Source: Hymenobacter sp. J193 (lineage in GTDB: Bacteria; Bacteroidota; Bacteroidia; Cytophagales; Hymenobacteraceae). Taken from it: a stretch of 64,000 nt of DNA. The stretch covers positions 4,673,001 to 4,737,000 of the forward strand of contig NZ_JAJONE010000001.1 of assembly GCF_024700075.1 (NCBI RefSeq). The letters run 5' to 3'. Under the pieces are notes generated by a model. It had not been told where the DNA came from, searched no databases, and saw only the letters and a program-made list of their open reading frames with translations. Shown here one piece after another: positions 10,540 through 19,961 of this stretch; positions within the stretch are counted from its first letter, which is position 1, and every line of letters begins with the position of its first letter. The position numbers and the translations under genes are program-made.

Positions 10540-11526
10540 TTACCCCTGCTCGCCCAGCACGCTTTCCACCCAGCCCTTGCCCCAGTCTTCGAGCTCCTGC
10601 TCGCTCCAGATGGCGGGGTAGAAGATGCGCTTCTGGAACTTGGGAGGCAGGTATTTCTTCCAGTTGGTGCCGCCGGTGGCCGCAATGGCCGTAGGGTCGC
10701 GCTCCAGGTAGCGCACCGCCGACTTGTAGTGCATCAGCGGCCAGTTCACATTCACGCTCACATCCAGCTGGCGTAGGGCACGCAGCAGGCGGGGGTGCTG
10801 CTGGTCTTCGGCCGGGAGGCGCTGCACCACGCTCCACACGTTGCGCTCCGTGAAGCGGCGGGCGTGCTCGTGCAGGGTGTCGGTGTACTTTTCCTCGAAC
10901 TGTATCAGTGTAAGGGCCTTGGCGCCGCTTTCCTCGATGGTGGCGCCGGCTTTCCAGTAGATGCAGCCCAGCAGCTCGTCATGGGCGGCGGCCTCGCCCA
11001 GCAGGCGGCGCTTTTCGCGGTCGGCCAGGTTGAAGAGCGAGGTAGAGGCCAGCTCAATCATGCGGTACTGCACACTCTGAAAGCCCGAGGCCGGCATCAG
11101 GCTCATGCGAAACTGCAGAAACTGCTGCTTGTCCATGCCGTCCACCATCACGTCGAACGAGTCAATCAAATTCTCGAAGTAGCGGTTGATGCGGCCCAGA
11201 CGCAGCACCACTTCCTGCAGCGTGGGCTGCTGCAGGTCGCCGAGCTGCTCGTACTCGCAGAGGCAGAGTTTGAAGTACAGTTCCGTAATCTGGTGGTAGA
11301 TGATGAAGATCCGCTCGTCGGGAATCTGGGTGAGGGGGCGCTGCAAACTCAGCAGCGTGTCAAGCTCGATGTAGTCCCAGTAGTTGACGTAGTCGGCGTA
11401 GTAGAGGCCTTCGAGGTAGCCGGCCAGGTCCTGCCCATCGGCGGCGTATTTCTGCTGCAGGCGGCGCAGCTGCTCCAGCACGGCGGGCGAAAACTCTTCG
11501 GGCGAAACGGAAGTGGGAGAGGACAT
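10540..11526 (-). CDS. kynA: Tryptophan 2,3-dioxygenase family protein
   Basis: A 328-residue haem protein starting MSSPTSVSPE at 11526. The distal His is His78 in ERIFIIYHQITELYFKL, as in the HQ.xELW motif of bacterial TDO. The proximal haem ligand is probably His266 (VNWPLMHYKS), followed by TDO's glycine-rich ATGGTNWKKYL. It would open the indole ring of L-tryptophan to N-formylkynurenine in the cytoplasm, the first step of the kynurenine pathway. No other kynurenine genes are in the window. It is divergent from sdaAB with about 180 bp between them. A related indole-type dioxygenase cannot be fully excluded. Confidence 0.85.
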   Translation of the reverse strand: MSSPTSVSPEEFSPAVLEQLRRLQQKYAADGQDLAGYLEGLYYADYVNYWDYIELDTLLSLQRPLTQIPDERIFIIYHQITELYFKLCLCEYEQLGDLQQPTLQEVVLRLGRINRYFENLIDSFDVMVDGMDKQQFLQFRMSLMPASGFQSVQYRMIELASTSLFNLADREKRRLLGEAAAHDELLGCIYWKAGATIEESGAKALTLIQFEEKYTDTLHEHARRFTERNVWSVVQRLPAEDQQHPRLLRALRQLDVSVNVNWPLMHYKSAVRYLERDPTAIAATGGTNWKKYLPPKFQKRIFYPAIWSEQELEDWGKGWVESVLGEQG

Positions 11527-11647
11527 AAGCAGAAAGCGGGCGGGTAAGCAGGCGCAAAGAACGAAAAACGCCCCGAAAGCTTCGTGCCCCGGCGCTGCCC
11601 GGCCCGCGAATAGTTTACCGGCCGGGAAAGGTTGGCAACCGGGGAAG

Positions 11648-11677
11648 TTGCATTCCCGCCCGAAACTTCTACTTTTG
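11648..11677 (+). promoter_or_regulatory. Bacteroidota promoter for sdaAB
   Basis: TTG at 11648-11650 (-33 box) and TACTTTTG at 11670-11677 (-7 box, TAnnTTTG) with 19 bp between them, the usual spacing. The start codon follows 29 bp after the -7 box. Confidence 0.72.
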
Positions 11678-11706
11678 GCCTGCAACCGGCCTTGAGACGG
11701 CGCTAC

Positions 11707-12387
11707 ATGGCAGAGAAAAGCAGCATTTTTGATATGATCGGGCCGGTGATGATCGGGCCCAGCTCCTCGCACACGGCCGGCGTGGTGCGTATTGCCAGCG
11801 CCGCCATCCGCATTCTGGGCTCTTTGCCCACGCACGCCACCATCACCTTCTACAACTCCTTTGCCCGCACCTACGAGGGCCACGGCTCCGACCGCGCCAT
11901 TGTGGCCGGGCTGCTGGGCTACGCCACCGACGACGTGCGCATCCGCGAGGCCTTCGACCACGCCCGCGAGGCCGGCCTGCAGTACACGTTTCAGAGCGTG
12001 GGCAATGCCTCCACCATGCACCCCAACACCATTAAGCTGCAGCTGCGCGATGAGCGTACCGGCCACGCGGTGGAAGTAGTGGGCCAGAGCCGGGGCGGGG
12101 GCGTCATCCGCATTGTGGAGGTAGATGGGTTTCCGTCCGATTTCTCGGCTTCCCTGCACACGCTCATCATTGACGCAGCCGATGTTCCGGGCTCCATTGC
12201 CTTCATTGCCTCGGTCATTGCCCACGACGACTGCAACATTGCCACCATGTTTGTGAGTCGCAAAGGCAAGCACGAGCTGGCCCGGCAGTTCATCGAAACC
12301 GACTCCGGCCTGAAAGATATTACCCTCGAGTACCTGCGCCAGCTAAGCTGGGTGCAGCACGTTACCTACATTCCCAGCCTCGACTAA
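11707..12387 (+). CDS. sdaAB: L-serine dehydratase, iron-sulfur type, beta subunit
   Basis: A 226-residue protein from MAEKSSIFDMIG at 11707. It has the SdaAB signature IGPVMIGPSSSHTAGVVRIASAA, where SSSHT belongs to the substrate-binding region. The ACT domain begins near residue 150 (TLIIDAADVPGSIAFIASVI), with CNIATMFVSRK after it; in this family the ACT domain often senses serine. The alpha subunit with the 4Fe-4S cluster (SdaAA) is needed for L-serine to pyruvate plus ammonia and is not in the window, so the two genes are separated in this genome. Confidence 0.93.
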   Translation: MAEKSSIFDMIGPVMIGPSSSHTAGVVRIASAAIRILGSLPTHATITFYNSFARTYEGHGSDRAIVAGLLGYATDDVRIREAFDHAREAGLQYTFQSVGNASTMHPNTIKLQLRDERTGHAVEVVGQSRGGGVIRIVEVDGFPSDFSASLHTLIIDAADVPGSIAFIASVIAHDDCNIATMFVSRKGKHELARQFIETDSGLKDITLEYLRQLSWVQHVTYIPSLD

Positions 12388-12535
12388 CCCGCCGCACGGG
12401 CCCGTTGGGGGCTGGCGCGGCGGCGTTGGTAGATTCTGCCGCCGCCACCCGGTTCTGCGCTGCTACCTTGCGTGGCCGGCGGCCACCGGGTTTCTGCTCA
12501 GGCTTCTGTTTCGCCGCTCTTTCTTTTACTCCGCT

Positions 12536-14044
12536 ATGAAACATCTGTATTGGTTGCTAAGTGCCGGCCTGCTGGCTACGCCGGCAATGGCTCAAACTAC
12601 CTCGCCCGCCCAGCCGCCCGCCGGCGCTGTGCCGGCCGCGCCCGCCGGAGCCTGGACGCTGCAGCGCGCCGTGGACCACGCCCTGCAAAACAACCTGGAT
12701 GTGCGCCAGACGCAGCTGTCGGCCAATCTGAGCGAGGCCACGCTCCGTCAGAGCCGGTCCGCCCTGCTGCCCACCGCCGGGGCCAACGCCTCCCAGTCCT
12801 GGAACTTCGGCACCAGCCTCGACCCGCTCACCAACGAGTTCATTACCCAGACGATTCGCTCGAACAACTTTTCCCTGTCTTCGCAGGTGACGTTGTTTTC
12901 GGGCTTTCAGCTGCGCAATACCATCAAGCAGAACGCCCTGACGCTGGAAGCCGGCCGCAACGACGTGGATAAGGCCCGCAACGACCTGGCCCTGAACGTG
13001 GCCTCGCAGTACCTGCAGCTGGTGCTTGCCGAGGAGCTGGTGCGGGCCAACCAAACGCGCGTGAACAGTGCCGAGCAACAGATTGAGCGCACCCGCAAGC
13101 TGCTGCGCGCCGGAGCCGTGGCCGAAAGCAACCTGCTCGACGCCCAGGCCCAGCAGGCCTCCGACCAGACCAACGTCATTACGGCCGAAAACCAGCGCGA
13201 CATTGCCCGCCTGCAGCTGATTCAGTTGATGAACCTGACCGGGGCGGAGGCTGAAAGCTTCCAGATTGACGTGCCCCAGCTGCCTGACCCCGACGACGAA
13301 GCCCCGCTGACGCTGAACCTGGACGAAACGTACCGCACGGCCGAAAGCACCCTGCCCGAGGTGAAGGCCGCCGACCAGCGCGTGCGGGCCAGCAGCCTGG
13401 GCGTGGATGTGGCCCGCGGCGCCTACTACCCGCGCCTTACGTTTTCGGCCGGCATCTTCACGGGGTATTCCTCGGCCCGTTCTTCCTTTATCCCGACCGG
13501 AGAAGTGGATTACAACTACGCCCCGGTATTCATCTACGACCCTACCGCGCCGGGCTCCGTACCGGTGCCTACGCAGTTTGTGACGGGGGTGGCCCAGCCG
13601 CGTTTCGATGTGAAGCCCACCGCTTTTTCCAACCAGATCAAGGACAACTTGGGCAAGCAGCTGCAGTTCAACCTGAACGTGCCGATTCTAAACGGCTTTC
13701 AGGCCCGCATCAACATGCAGCGGGCGCAGGTTTCGGTGCAGCAGGCCCAGCTCCGGGCCGACCAGACGCGCCTGACGTTGCGCCAGAGCATCCAGCAGGC
13801 CTACGCCGACGCCCGGGCCGCCCAGCGCCGCTACGTGGCCGCCAAGCGCCAGGTAGAGGCCCTGACGACGGCCTACCGCAATGCCGAAATCCGCTTCAAC
13901 AACGGCCTGCTCAACGGCACCGAGTTCAACATCTCGAAGAACAACCTCACGGCTGCCGAGTCGAGCATGATTCAGGCCAAGTACGAGTTTATCTTCCGCC
14001 GCAAAGTTCTGGACTTCTACCAGGGCCGCCCCATCAGTCTGTAA
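12536..14044 (+). CDS. TolC-family outer membrane efflux protein
   Basis: A 502-residue protein with a signal peptide ending TPAMAQT. It has two halves of the OEP fold: the first with WTLQRAVDHALQNNLDVRQTQ and long helices (LNVASQYLQLVLAEELVRANQ), the second with LRQSIQQAYADARAAQRRY and AEIRFNNGLLNGTEFN. It should form the trimeric outer-membrane channel and periplasmic tunnel of a tripartite export system. The adaptor gene follows after 127 bp. No inner-membrane pump is adjacent. TACCTTG at 12464 is a candidate -7 box. Confidence 0.93.
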   Translation: MKHLYWLLSAGLLATPAMAQTTSPAQPPAGAVPAAPAGAWTLQRAVDHALQNNLDVRQTQLSANLSEATLRQSRSALLPTAGANASQSWNFGTSLDPLTNEFITQTIRSNNFSLSSQVTLFSGFQLRNTIKQNALTLEAGRNDVDKARNDLALNVASQYLQLVLAEELVRANQTRVNSAEQQIERTRKLLRAGAVAESNLLDAQAQQASDQTNVITAENQRDIARLQLIQLMNLTGAEAESFQIDVPQLPDPDDEAPLTLNLDETYRTAESTLPEVKAADQRVRASSLGVDVARGAYYPRLTFSAGIFTGYSSARSSFIPTGEVDYNYAPVFIYDPTAPGSVPVPTQFVTGVAQPRFDVKPTAFSNQIKDNLGKQLQFNLNVPILNGFQARINMQRAQVSVQQAQLRADQTRLTLRQSIQQAYADARAAQRRYVAAKRQVEALTTAYRNAEIRFNNGLLNGTEFNISKNNLTAAESSMIQAKYEFIFRRKVLDFYQGRPISL

Positions 14045-14171
14045 AAGACTGCATAAGCAACTAAGTGAAGTTGCTGGTAACATTGCTGCCCTTTCAGTAA
14101 ACCTACGCATGGTTGTTTTTTCAGAACGCCATCGAAGCTCCCCAAGACCCTAAGTTCCTAATACCCTAACT

Positions 14172-15578
14172 ATGAAAAACAACCGTACGCTGTACATCCT
14201 GATAGCAGTATTAGTGCTGCTGGTGGGTGGGTTTGTGGTAGCCAAAAAACAAGGCTGGCTCGGCGCCCCCACGGGCACCGAAGTTATTTCGGCCAAGGCC
14301 AAGGCGGCTACCATCGTGGAGAAGGTCAGTGCCTCGGGCAAGGTGCAGCCCGAAACGGAAGTGAAGATTTCGCCCGACGTGTCCGGCGAAATAACCGAGC
14401 TCTACGTGCAGGAAGGCGACTCCGTGAAGAAAGGCCAGCTGCTGCTACGCATCCGCCCCGACAACTACCAGGCCATGGTAGACCAGCAGAACGCCGTGGT
14501 GGGCACCCAGCGCGCCAACGTGGGCCAGAGCCAGGCCCGCATGCAGCAGCTGATTGCCAACGCCAAGCAAACCGAGCTGATGTACCGCCGCAACGCCTCC
14601 CTCTACAAGCAGAAGGTAATTTCACAGGCCGACTTCGAAGCCAGCAAAGCCGCCTACGAGGCCTCGCAGGAAGAAATCAACTCGGCCCGCCAGAGCATTC
14701 GGGCAGCCCAGAGCCAGGTGCGCAGCGCCCAGGCCGGCCTGGATGAGGCCCGCCGTAACCTCGACAAAACCACTATCTACGCTCCCGTGAGCGGCACCAT
14801 CAGCAAGCTGAACGTAGAGCGCGGGGAGCGGGTAGTAGGTACCTCGCAGATGGCTGGCACCGAAATCATGCGCATTGCCAACCTGAACTCCATGGAGGTG
14901 CGCGTGAACGTAAACGAAAACGACGTAACCAACGTGAGCCTCGGCGACTCGGTGGAAGTGGAAGTAGATGCCTACGCCAGCAAGGACGAGAAATTCCGGG
15001 GCCTGGTCACCAGCATCGCCAACACGGCCAAGGATGCCCTCACGGCTGAAGCCGTAACCGAGTTTGAGGTGCGCATCCGCCTGCTGCCCGATTCTTACCG
15101 CCACCTGCTGCGCACGGTCAATGGCCGCGTGCAGGTGCCGTTCCGCCCCGGCATGACGGCCTCCGTCGACATCATCACCGAGCGCAAAAGCAACGTGCTG
15201 ACGGTGCCGCTGGCCGCCGTTACCACCCGCTCCGACAGCGCCTTTGCCAAGGGCGGGGCCGACAGCGACAAAGGTGGCATCAAGGTAGGCCGGGGCCGTG
15301 GAGGTGAGGCCGACGCGGAGAAAGCACCCAAAGCCGACGTGCAGGAGGTCGTTTTCCTGGTGAAAGACGGCAAGGCCGTACTCACGCCCGTGAAAACCGG
15401 CATCAGCGACTTCCAGAACATCGAAATCCTGAGTGGCCTGGCTGCGGGCAACGAAGTAGTAAGCGGGCCGTTCCGGGCGGTATCCAAAACGCTCAAGGAC
15501 GGTGAGCTGGTAACGGTGAAAGATGCCAAGAGCATCAACAAAGCCGCTATGAAGGCCGAAGAGCCCAAAGAAGACTAA
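14172..15578 (+). CDS. Periplasmic adaptor, HlyD/MacA type
   Basis: A 468-residue membrane-fusion protein. An N-terminal anchor lies at about 7-24 (LYILIAVLVLLVGGFVVA). The lipoyl half motif ASGKVQPETEVKISPDVSGEI is at about 54-74. A coiled-coil hairpin of about 100 residues follows (NAVVGTQRANVGQSQARMQQ to AQAGLDEARRNL), then the second lipoyl half with IYAPVSGTISKLNVERGERV. The beta-barrel and membrane-proximal domains complete it, with an insert rich in Lys/Gly/Asp near 355-385. It would link TolC to an inner-membrane transporter, in MacA style an ABC pump, but the next gene is gpsA and no pump gene is nearby. Confidence 0.92.
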   Translation: MKNNRTLYILIAVLVLLVGGFVVAKKQGWLGAPTGTEVISAKAKAATIVEKVSASGKVQPETEVKISPDVSGEITELYVQEGDSVKKGQLLLRIRPDNYQAMVDQQNAVVGTQRANVGQSQARMQQLIANAKQTELMYRRNASLYKQKVISQADFEASKAAYEASQEEINSARQSIRAAQSQVRSAQAGLDEARRNLDKTTIYAPVSGTISKLNVERGERVVGTSQMAGTEIMRIANLNSMEVRVNVNENDVTNVSLGDSVEVEVDAYASKDEKFRGLVTSIANTAKDALTAEAVTEFEVRIRLLPDSYRHLLRTVNGRVQVPFRPGMTASVDIITERKSNVLTVPLAAVTTRSDSAFAKGGADSDKGGIKVGRGRGGEADAEKAPKADVQEVVFLVKDGKAVLTPVKTGISDFQNIEILSGLAAGNEVVSGPFRAVSKTLKDGELVTVKDAKSINKAAMKAEEPKED

Positions 15579-15617
15579 CCAGGCTAACTGCCTGAGGGGC
15601 TGTCCGCGCGGCCTCGC

Positions 15618-15663
15618 AACGGAAGGCCGGCTTCGGAGACGAAGCCGGCCTTCCGTTTTTTTT
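15618..15663 (+). terminator. Rho-independent terminator after the adaptor gene
   Basis: AACGGAAGGCCGGCTTCG pairs with CGAAGCCGGCCTTCCGTT around a GAGA loop, followed by T8. It separates the efflux genes from gpsA. Confidence 0.95.
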
Positions 15664-15737
15664 GCCTAAACTCGGCCATCGGCCGGCCGTAAAAAGCGGC
15701 CTGTTTTACCGGATTTGTAGATTCTGCCCCACCCAGC

Positions 15738-16727
15738 TTGGAAAAGATTGCCATGATTGGCGGCGGCTCCTGGGCCACCGCATTAGCCAAAATTCTGTCG
15801 GAAAACGGGTCCCACGTAGGATGGTGGATGCGCAGCAAGGACGATGTGCAGCACCTGCAGCGCACTCGTCACAACCGGCGCTACCTCTCGTCGGTTTCCT
15901 TCGATCTGACGCGCGTGTTCCCCTCCAGCGACCTAGAAGCGGTGGTTCGTGAAGCCGACTGGTTGGTGCTGGCCGTACCCGCCGCTTTTGTGAAGGACGT
16001 ACTGGATAAGCTGGACCGCGACGAGCTGCGCCACAAGCGCATCATTACGGCCATCAAGGGCATGATTCCGGGCAAGAATATTCTGGTGACGGACTACGTG
16101 GCCGAGCGGTTCCGGCTCCCGCACACCCAGCTGGGCGTGGTGGCCGGCCCCTGCCACGCCGAGGAGGTGGCCCTGGAAAAGCAAAGCTACCTCACCATCG
16201 GCTCGCCCGACCACACGCTGGCCGAGGACTTCTGCCGCTTGCTGCGCAACCGCTACGTGAAGGCCCACCCCATGGACGACCTCGACGGGATTGAGTACTG
16301 CGCCGTGATGAAGAACATCATTGCCCTTACCAGCGGCATTGCCCACGGCCTGGGCTACGGCGACAACTTCCAGGCGGTGCTGGTGAGCAACGCCGTGCAG
16401 GAAATGCGCCGCTTCGTGCACGCCCTCAATCCCCAGCCCCGCGACCTGTCGGCCTCCGCCTATCTCGGCGACCTGCTGGTGACGGCCTACTCGCAGTTTT
16501 CGCGCAACCGCACCTTCGGCAACATGATCGGGCGCGGGTACTCCGTGAAGTCGGCGCAGATGGAGATGAACATGGTGGCCGAGGGCTACTACGCCGTGAA
16601 AAGCATCCACGAGCTAAACAAGAAGCTGCTGGTGCCTATGCCCATCACCTCCGCTGCGTACCATATTCTCTACGAGAAGATTTCGCCCGCCGTGGAAATT
16701 GAGCTGCTCAAGGAGAAGTTTAAGTAG
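15738..16727 (+). CDS. gpsA: NAD(P)H-dependent glycerol-3-phosphate dehydrogenase
   Basis: A 329-residue protein. A TTG start at 15738 is chosen, because MEKIAMIGGGSWATALAKIL supplies the first beta strand of the Rossmann fold (GxGxWxTALA); the first ATG at 15753 would cut that strand. Further motifs are DWLVLAVPAAF, KGMIPG, GPCHAEEVA, the catalytic lysine in EYCAVMKNIIAL, and FGNMIGRGYSV. It reduces dihydroxyacetone phosphate to sn-glycerol 3-phosphate in the cytoplasm for phospholipid synthesis. Only 2 bp separate it from the next small gene. Confidence 0.94.
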   Translation: MEKIAMIGGGSWATALAKILSENGSHVGWWMRSKDDVQHLQRTRHNRRYLSSVSFDLTRVFPSSDLEAVVREADWLVLAVPAAFVKDVLDKLDRDELRHKRIITAIKGMIPGKNILVTDYVAERFRLPHTQLGVVAGPCHAEEVALEKQSYLTIGSPDHTLAEDFCRLLRNRYVKAHPMDDLDGIEYCAVMKNIIALTSGIAHGLGYGDNFQAVLVSNAVQEMRRFVHALNPQPRDLSASAYLGDLLVTAYSQFSRNRTFGNMIGRGYSVKSAQMEMNMVAEGYYAVKSIHELNKKLLVPMPITSAAYHILYEKISPAVEIELLKEKFK

Positions 16728-16729
16728 AA

Positions 16730-16999
16730 GTGAGGCAGCGGCTAGTTGACATTGGTAATGGATTGCTGCTGGTTTTGGCTTGGCTGCATTTGCTACCTGT
16801 GCTGTATTTCAACCTGGTTGCTGGTTTGGCTCCGGTAATAGCTGGAATACTACTCCTAGCAGTGACGGTATTTATGGTGGCCGTATTTCGCGCTTCTGTA
16901 GTTGGTTCTGCTTGGTGGCGTAAGATGCTTCCTGTGACTGTATCTTCTCTGGTGATTATCAGCAGCTACTGGGCGGTGGAACGATCTATGCAGCAGTGA
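16730..16999 (+). CDS. Small membrane protein, unknown
   Basis: An 89-residue frame from a GTG start at 16730, 2 bp after the gpsA stop. It contains about three hydrophobic segments (GNGLLLVLAWLHLLPVLYF, IAGILLLAVTVFMVAVF, TVSSLVIISSYWAV). Codon use is more relaxed and less GC-rich than in gpsA, which makes it uncertain. If real it is co-transcribed with gpsA. No family is recognised. Confidence 0.5.
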   Translation: MRQRLVDIGNGLLLVLAWLHLLPVLYFNLVAGLAPVIAGILLLAVTVFMVAVFRASVVGSAWWRKMLPVTVSSLVIISSYWAVERSMQQ

Positions 17000-17149
17000 A
17001 TTCAGGAGAGTGGGGCGCCTCGACGGTACTACCTTTATGAAAAGACCCCGTAGATACTTCTGACTAACATCCGGTTCTTAGTGATGCTGCCGTACCGGTA
17101 GCACTCCGGTACGTCTTTCATGTTATTTCATCGTTGACTTCTGCTTTCT

Positions 17150-17551
17150 ATGGGCACCTGGGGATACCGCAACTTCGACAACGACACGGCCGCTGACTTT
17201 GCCGCCGACTTCCGCGACCAGCCCAGCGAGGCGCTGCTGCTGGCAGCGCTGGCCACAGCGGCCGAGGAAGAAGAATATATTGACGCCGACGATGCCAGTG
17301 AGGCCCTGGCTGCCGCCGAAATTGTGGCCGCTATCTTGGGAAAGCCATCCAAAGACTTCCCCGCCGACTTGATTCCGGTGATTGTGAAGCTCGATGCCGG
17401 CGAAAGTGAAGACCTGCGCGAGTTGGCCCAGGAAGCCGTAGAAGCCGTGCGGAAGCAGTCGGAGCTGCAGGAGCTTTGGGCCGAAACCTCCGACGCCGAT
17501 GCCTGGCAGCAGGAGCTGCAGGGGCTGCTGAACCGTTTGGAGGAGGAATAG
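17150..17551 (+). CDS. DUF4259 protein
   Basis: A 133-residue acidic helical protein. It starts MGTWGYRNFDNDTAADFAAD, the hallmark of DUF4259. The rest is Ala/Glu-rich helices (EALLLAALATAAEEEEYIDAD, ASEALAAAEIVAAILG) ending in RKQSELQELWAET. The family has no known biochemical role and is often found near stress or contact-related genes. It is 3 bp upstream of an EamA-like gene and probably co-transcribed with it. Confidence 0.88.
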   Translation: MGTWGYRNFDNDTAADFAADFRDQPSEALLLAALATAAEEEEYIDADDASEALAAAEIVAAILGKPSKDFPADLIPVIVKLDAGESEDLRELAQEAVEAVRKQSELQELWAETSDADAWQQELQGLLNRLEEE

Positions 17552-17554
17552 GCT

Positions 17555-17983
17555 ATGCCCTGGCTTGTTCTGGCCCTGCTGACGGCCCTCAGCCTGGCAT
17601 TCTATAACTTTTTTATCAAGCTGGCCTCCGAGCACGTGCCGGCCGCCGTGGGTGCGGTGGTGCTGCAGCTGGTAGCCGCAGGGCTGGGCGGCTTGTGGCT
17701 GCTTAGGCTTAAGCTGCAGGGCCAGCCGCTGCCGCTCTCCAGCAAAGGACTATGGCTGGCCGCCGCGGCCGGGCTGGGCGTGGGCCTGGCCGAAATTCTG
17801 ACGTTCGTGGTCTTCAGCCGGGGTGTGTCTTCCTCGGTGGGTACGCCCGTCATTGTGGGGGGCTCGGTGCTGCTCACGGCCGTGCTCGGCGTAGTGGTAG
17901 CCCGCGAAGTACTGACGCTGCCGCAGATGCTGGGCCTGCTGCTTATTGTAGGCGGCATTGCCCTGCTGGCACGCGGGCACTAA
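17555..17983 (+). CDS. EamA-family half-size membrane protein
   Basis: A 142-residue protein with four to five membrane helices. One EamA/DMT unit is visible: MPWLVLALLTALSLAFYNFFIKLA at the start, then a 30-residue loop, and VFSRGVSSSVGTPVIVGGSVLL with LTLPQMLGLLLIVGGIALLA at the end. Full DMT exporters have ten helices made of two such units, so this resembles small (SMR-like) members that act as dimers. The substrate is unknown. It follows the DUF4259 gene by 3 bp. Confidence 0.85.
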   Translation: MPWLVLALLTALSLAFYNFFIKLASEHVPAAVGAVVLQLVAAGLGGLWLLRLKLQGQPLPLSSKGLWLAAAAGLGVGLAEILTFVVFSRGVSSSVGTPVIVGGSVLLTAVLGVVVAREVLTLPQMLGLLLIVGGIALLARGH

Positions 17984-18177
17984 TGGGTTGTTTGTTATTC
18001 GTAGATCGGAATTCGTGTTTCGGTAGGAACAGCTAAAAATCAACAACCAAAAACGACTACCGAACAACCAGAGAGAAGGTACAGTATTATGGGCTAGATA
18101 AGAATTATTCTCCACTAGGATAAACAACCTGGGCTACTCGTTGGTATACTTGCAACCACTAACCAACCAGCCCGCAC

Positions 18178-19881
18178 ATGAGTACTTCCCACGAAAATCC
18201 TCCCCAAAACGGCCACAATGGTTCTGCTGGCAACGGTCAGCACACTCCCGCCGATGGCACCGGCACTGCGGTAACGGGCAGCGGCTCTTCTCAGGATGAG
18301 CGCACGGCCGAGGGCGAAAACGCTCAGACGCTGACCACCCGCCAGGGCCATCCGCTGACCAACAACCAGAACCTGCGTACCCTCGGCAACCGCGGCCCGG
18401 CCTTGCTGGAGCAGTACGCGTTTCTGGAGAAAATCAGTCATTTCGACCGGGAGCGGGTTCCTGAGCGCGTGGTGCACGCCCGCGGCGCCGGCGCCCACGG
18501 CGTATTCGAAGCCTACGGCAAAGTAGGGGATGAGCCCATTGAGAAGTACACCCGTGCCAAGCTGTTCAACACCCCCGGCAAGCAGACGCCGGTTTTCGTG
18601 CGCTTCAGCACCGTGGGCCACGGCGGCCACTCGCCCGAAACCCTGCGCGACCCCCGCGGCTTCGCGGTGAAGTTCTACACCGAGGACGGCAACTGGGATT
18701 TGGTGGGCAACAACCTCAAGGTGTTCTTTATCCGGGACGCCATGAAGTTCCCCGACCTGATTCACTCCCAGAAGCCTGACCCGGTTCACAACCGCCAGAC
18801 GGGGGAGCGGATTTTCGACTTTATCTGCAACACCCCGGAGGCCATGCACATGGTTTCCTTCCTGTTTTCGCCCTGGGGCATTCCGGCCAACTACCGCCAG
18901 ATGCAGGGCTCGGGCGTGAACACCTACAAGTGGGTGAATGCCGCCGGTGAAGCCGTGCTGGTGAAGTACCACTGGGAGCCGCTGCAGGGCATTAAGAACC
19001 TGACGGCCCAGGAAGCCGAAGCCATTCAGGCCAAGAACTTCAACCACGCTACCCAGGACCTGTTCGACAACATCAAGGCCGGCAACTTCCCCGAGTGGGA
19101 GCTGCGCGTGCAGATCATGAGCGACGACGAGCACCCGGAGCTGGACTTCGACCCGCTGGATGACACCAAGATCTGGCCTGAGGACCAGTTCCCGCACCTG
19201 CCCGTGGGCAAGATGACGCTCAACCGCAACCCCGAAAACTACTTCGCCGAGGTGGAGCAGTCGGCCTTCGGTACCGGCGTGCTGGTGGATGGACTGGACT
19301 TTTCCGACGACAAGATGCTGCAGGGTCGCACCTTCTCGTACTCGGATACCCAGCGCTACCGTGTGGGCACCAACTACCTGCAGTTGCCCATTAACGCGCC
19401 CAAAAAGCACGTGGCCACGAACCAGCGCGACGGCCAGATGGCCTACCACGTGGACTCCGCGCCCGGGCAGAACAACCACATCAACTACGAGCCCAGCTCC
19501 CTCAACGGCCTGAAGGAAGCGCCCCGCACCGCCCCCGACCACATGCCCCAGTACAGCGGCCGCGTGGTGCGCCAGACCCTCGACCGGCAGAACAACTTCA
19601 AGCAGGCCGGGGAGCGGTACCGCCTGCACGAAGACTGGGAGCGGGACGACCTGATCAGCAACATGGTGGGCGCCCTGGCCGATGCCGACCGCAAGGTGAG
19701 CGACAAGATGGTGGAGCTGTGCACGAACTGCGACCCGGACTGGGGCAAGCGCCTCGCCGATGGTCTGGCGGCGGCTCGCGGCGGTCAGCAGAGTGAAGGC
19801 GGGAACCAGTACAACGAAGGCCAGCAGCGCGAAGCCTCGCAGCAGGCTGAGGAAGTAGGCCACGAAGCCAAGCCCTACTAA
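18178..19881 (+). CDS. Monofunctional haem catalase with N- and C-terminal extensions
   Basis: A 567-residue catalase that splits hydrogen peroxide to water and oxygen. Catalytic His100 lies in [11 protein letters not shown] and Asn178 in [16 protein letters not shown]. The haem-ligand Tyr388 lies in [14 protein letters not shown]. The core is the small-subunit size, but about 75 residues of Gly/Asn/Ser/Gln-rich low-complexity sequence precede it, and a Gln/Gly/Glu-rich tail of about 35 residues follows. It lacks the flavodoxin-like C-terminal domain of large catalases. No signal peptide is evident. TATACTTGC at 18144-18152 is a candidate -7 region. Confidence 0.95.
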   Translation: MSTSHENPPQNGHNGSAGNGQHTPADGTGTAVTGSGSSQDERTAEGENAQTLTTRQGHPLTNNQNLRTLGNRGPALLEQYAFLEKISHFDRERVPERVVHARGAGAHGVFEAYGKVGDEPIEKYTRAKLFNTPGKQTPVFVRFSTVGHGGHSPETLRDPRGFAVKFYTEDGNWDLVGNNLKVFFIRDAMKFPDLIHSQKPDPVHNRQTGERIFDFICNTPEAMHMVSFLFSPWGIPANYRQMQGSGVNTYKWVNAAGEAVLVKYHWEPLQGIKNLTAQEAEAIQAKNFNHATQDLFDNIKAGNFPEWELRVQIMSDDEHPELDFDPLDDTKIWPEDQFPHLPVGKMTLNRNPENYFAEVEQSAFGTGVLVDGLDFSDDKMLQGRTFSYSDTQRYRVGTNYLQLPINAPKKHVATNQRDGQMAYHVDSAPGQNNHINYEPSSLNGLKEAPRTAPDHMPQYSGRVVRQTLDRQNNFKQAGERYRLHEDWERDDLISNMVGALADADRKVSDKMVELCTNCDPDWGKRLADGLAAARGGQQSEGGNQYNEGQQREASQQAEEVGHEAKPY

Positions 19882-19906
19882 GCTGGTTTACGGCACAATG
19901 TCACAA

Positions 19907-19944
19907 CAAAAAAGGCAGCTGAGGTATTCTCAGCGGCCTTTTTG
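19907..19944. terminator. Bidirectional terminator between catalase and maf
   Basis: AAAAAAGGC-GCTGAG pairs with CTCAGC-GCCTTTTTG, with one unpaired base on each side and the loop GTATT. A-rich and T-rich ends serve both convergent genes. Confidence 0.85.
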
Positions 19945-19961
19945 TGTAAGTGGACAGCCAG

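Noticed and set aside
18115..19863. A 582-codon open frame opposite the catalase gene
   Set aside because: It is a shadow of the catalase in a GC-rich sequence; no family features.
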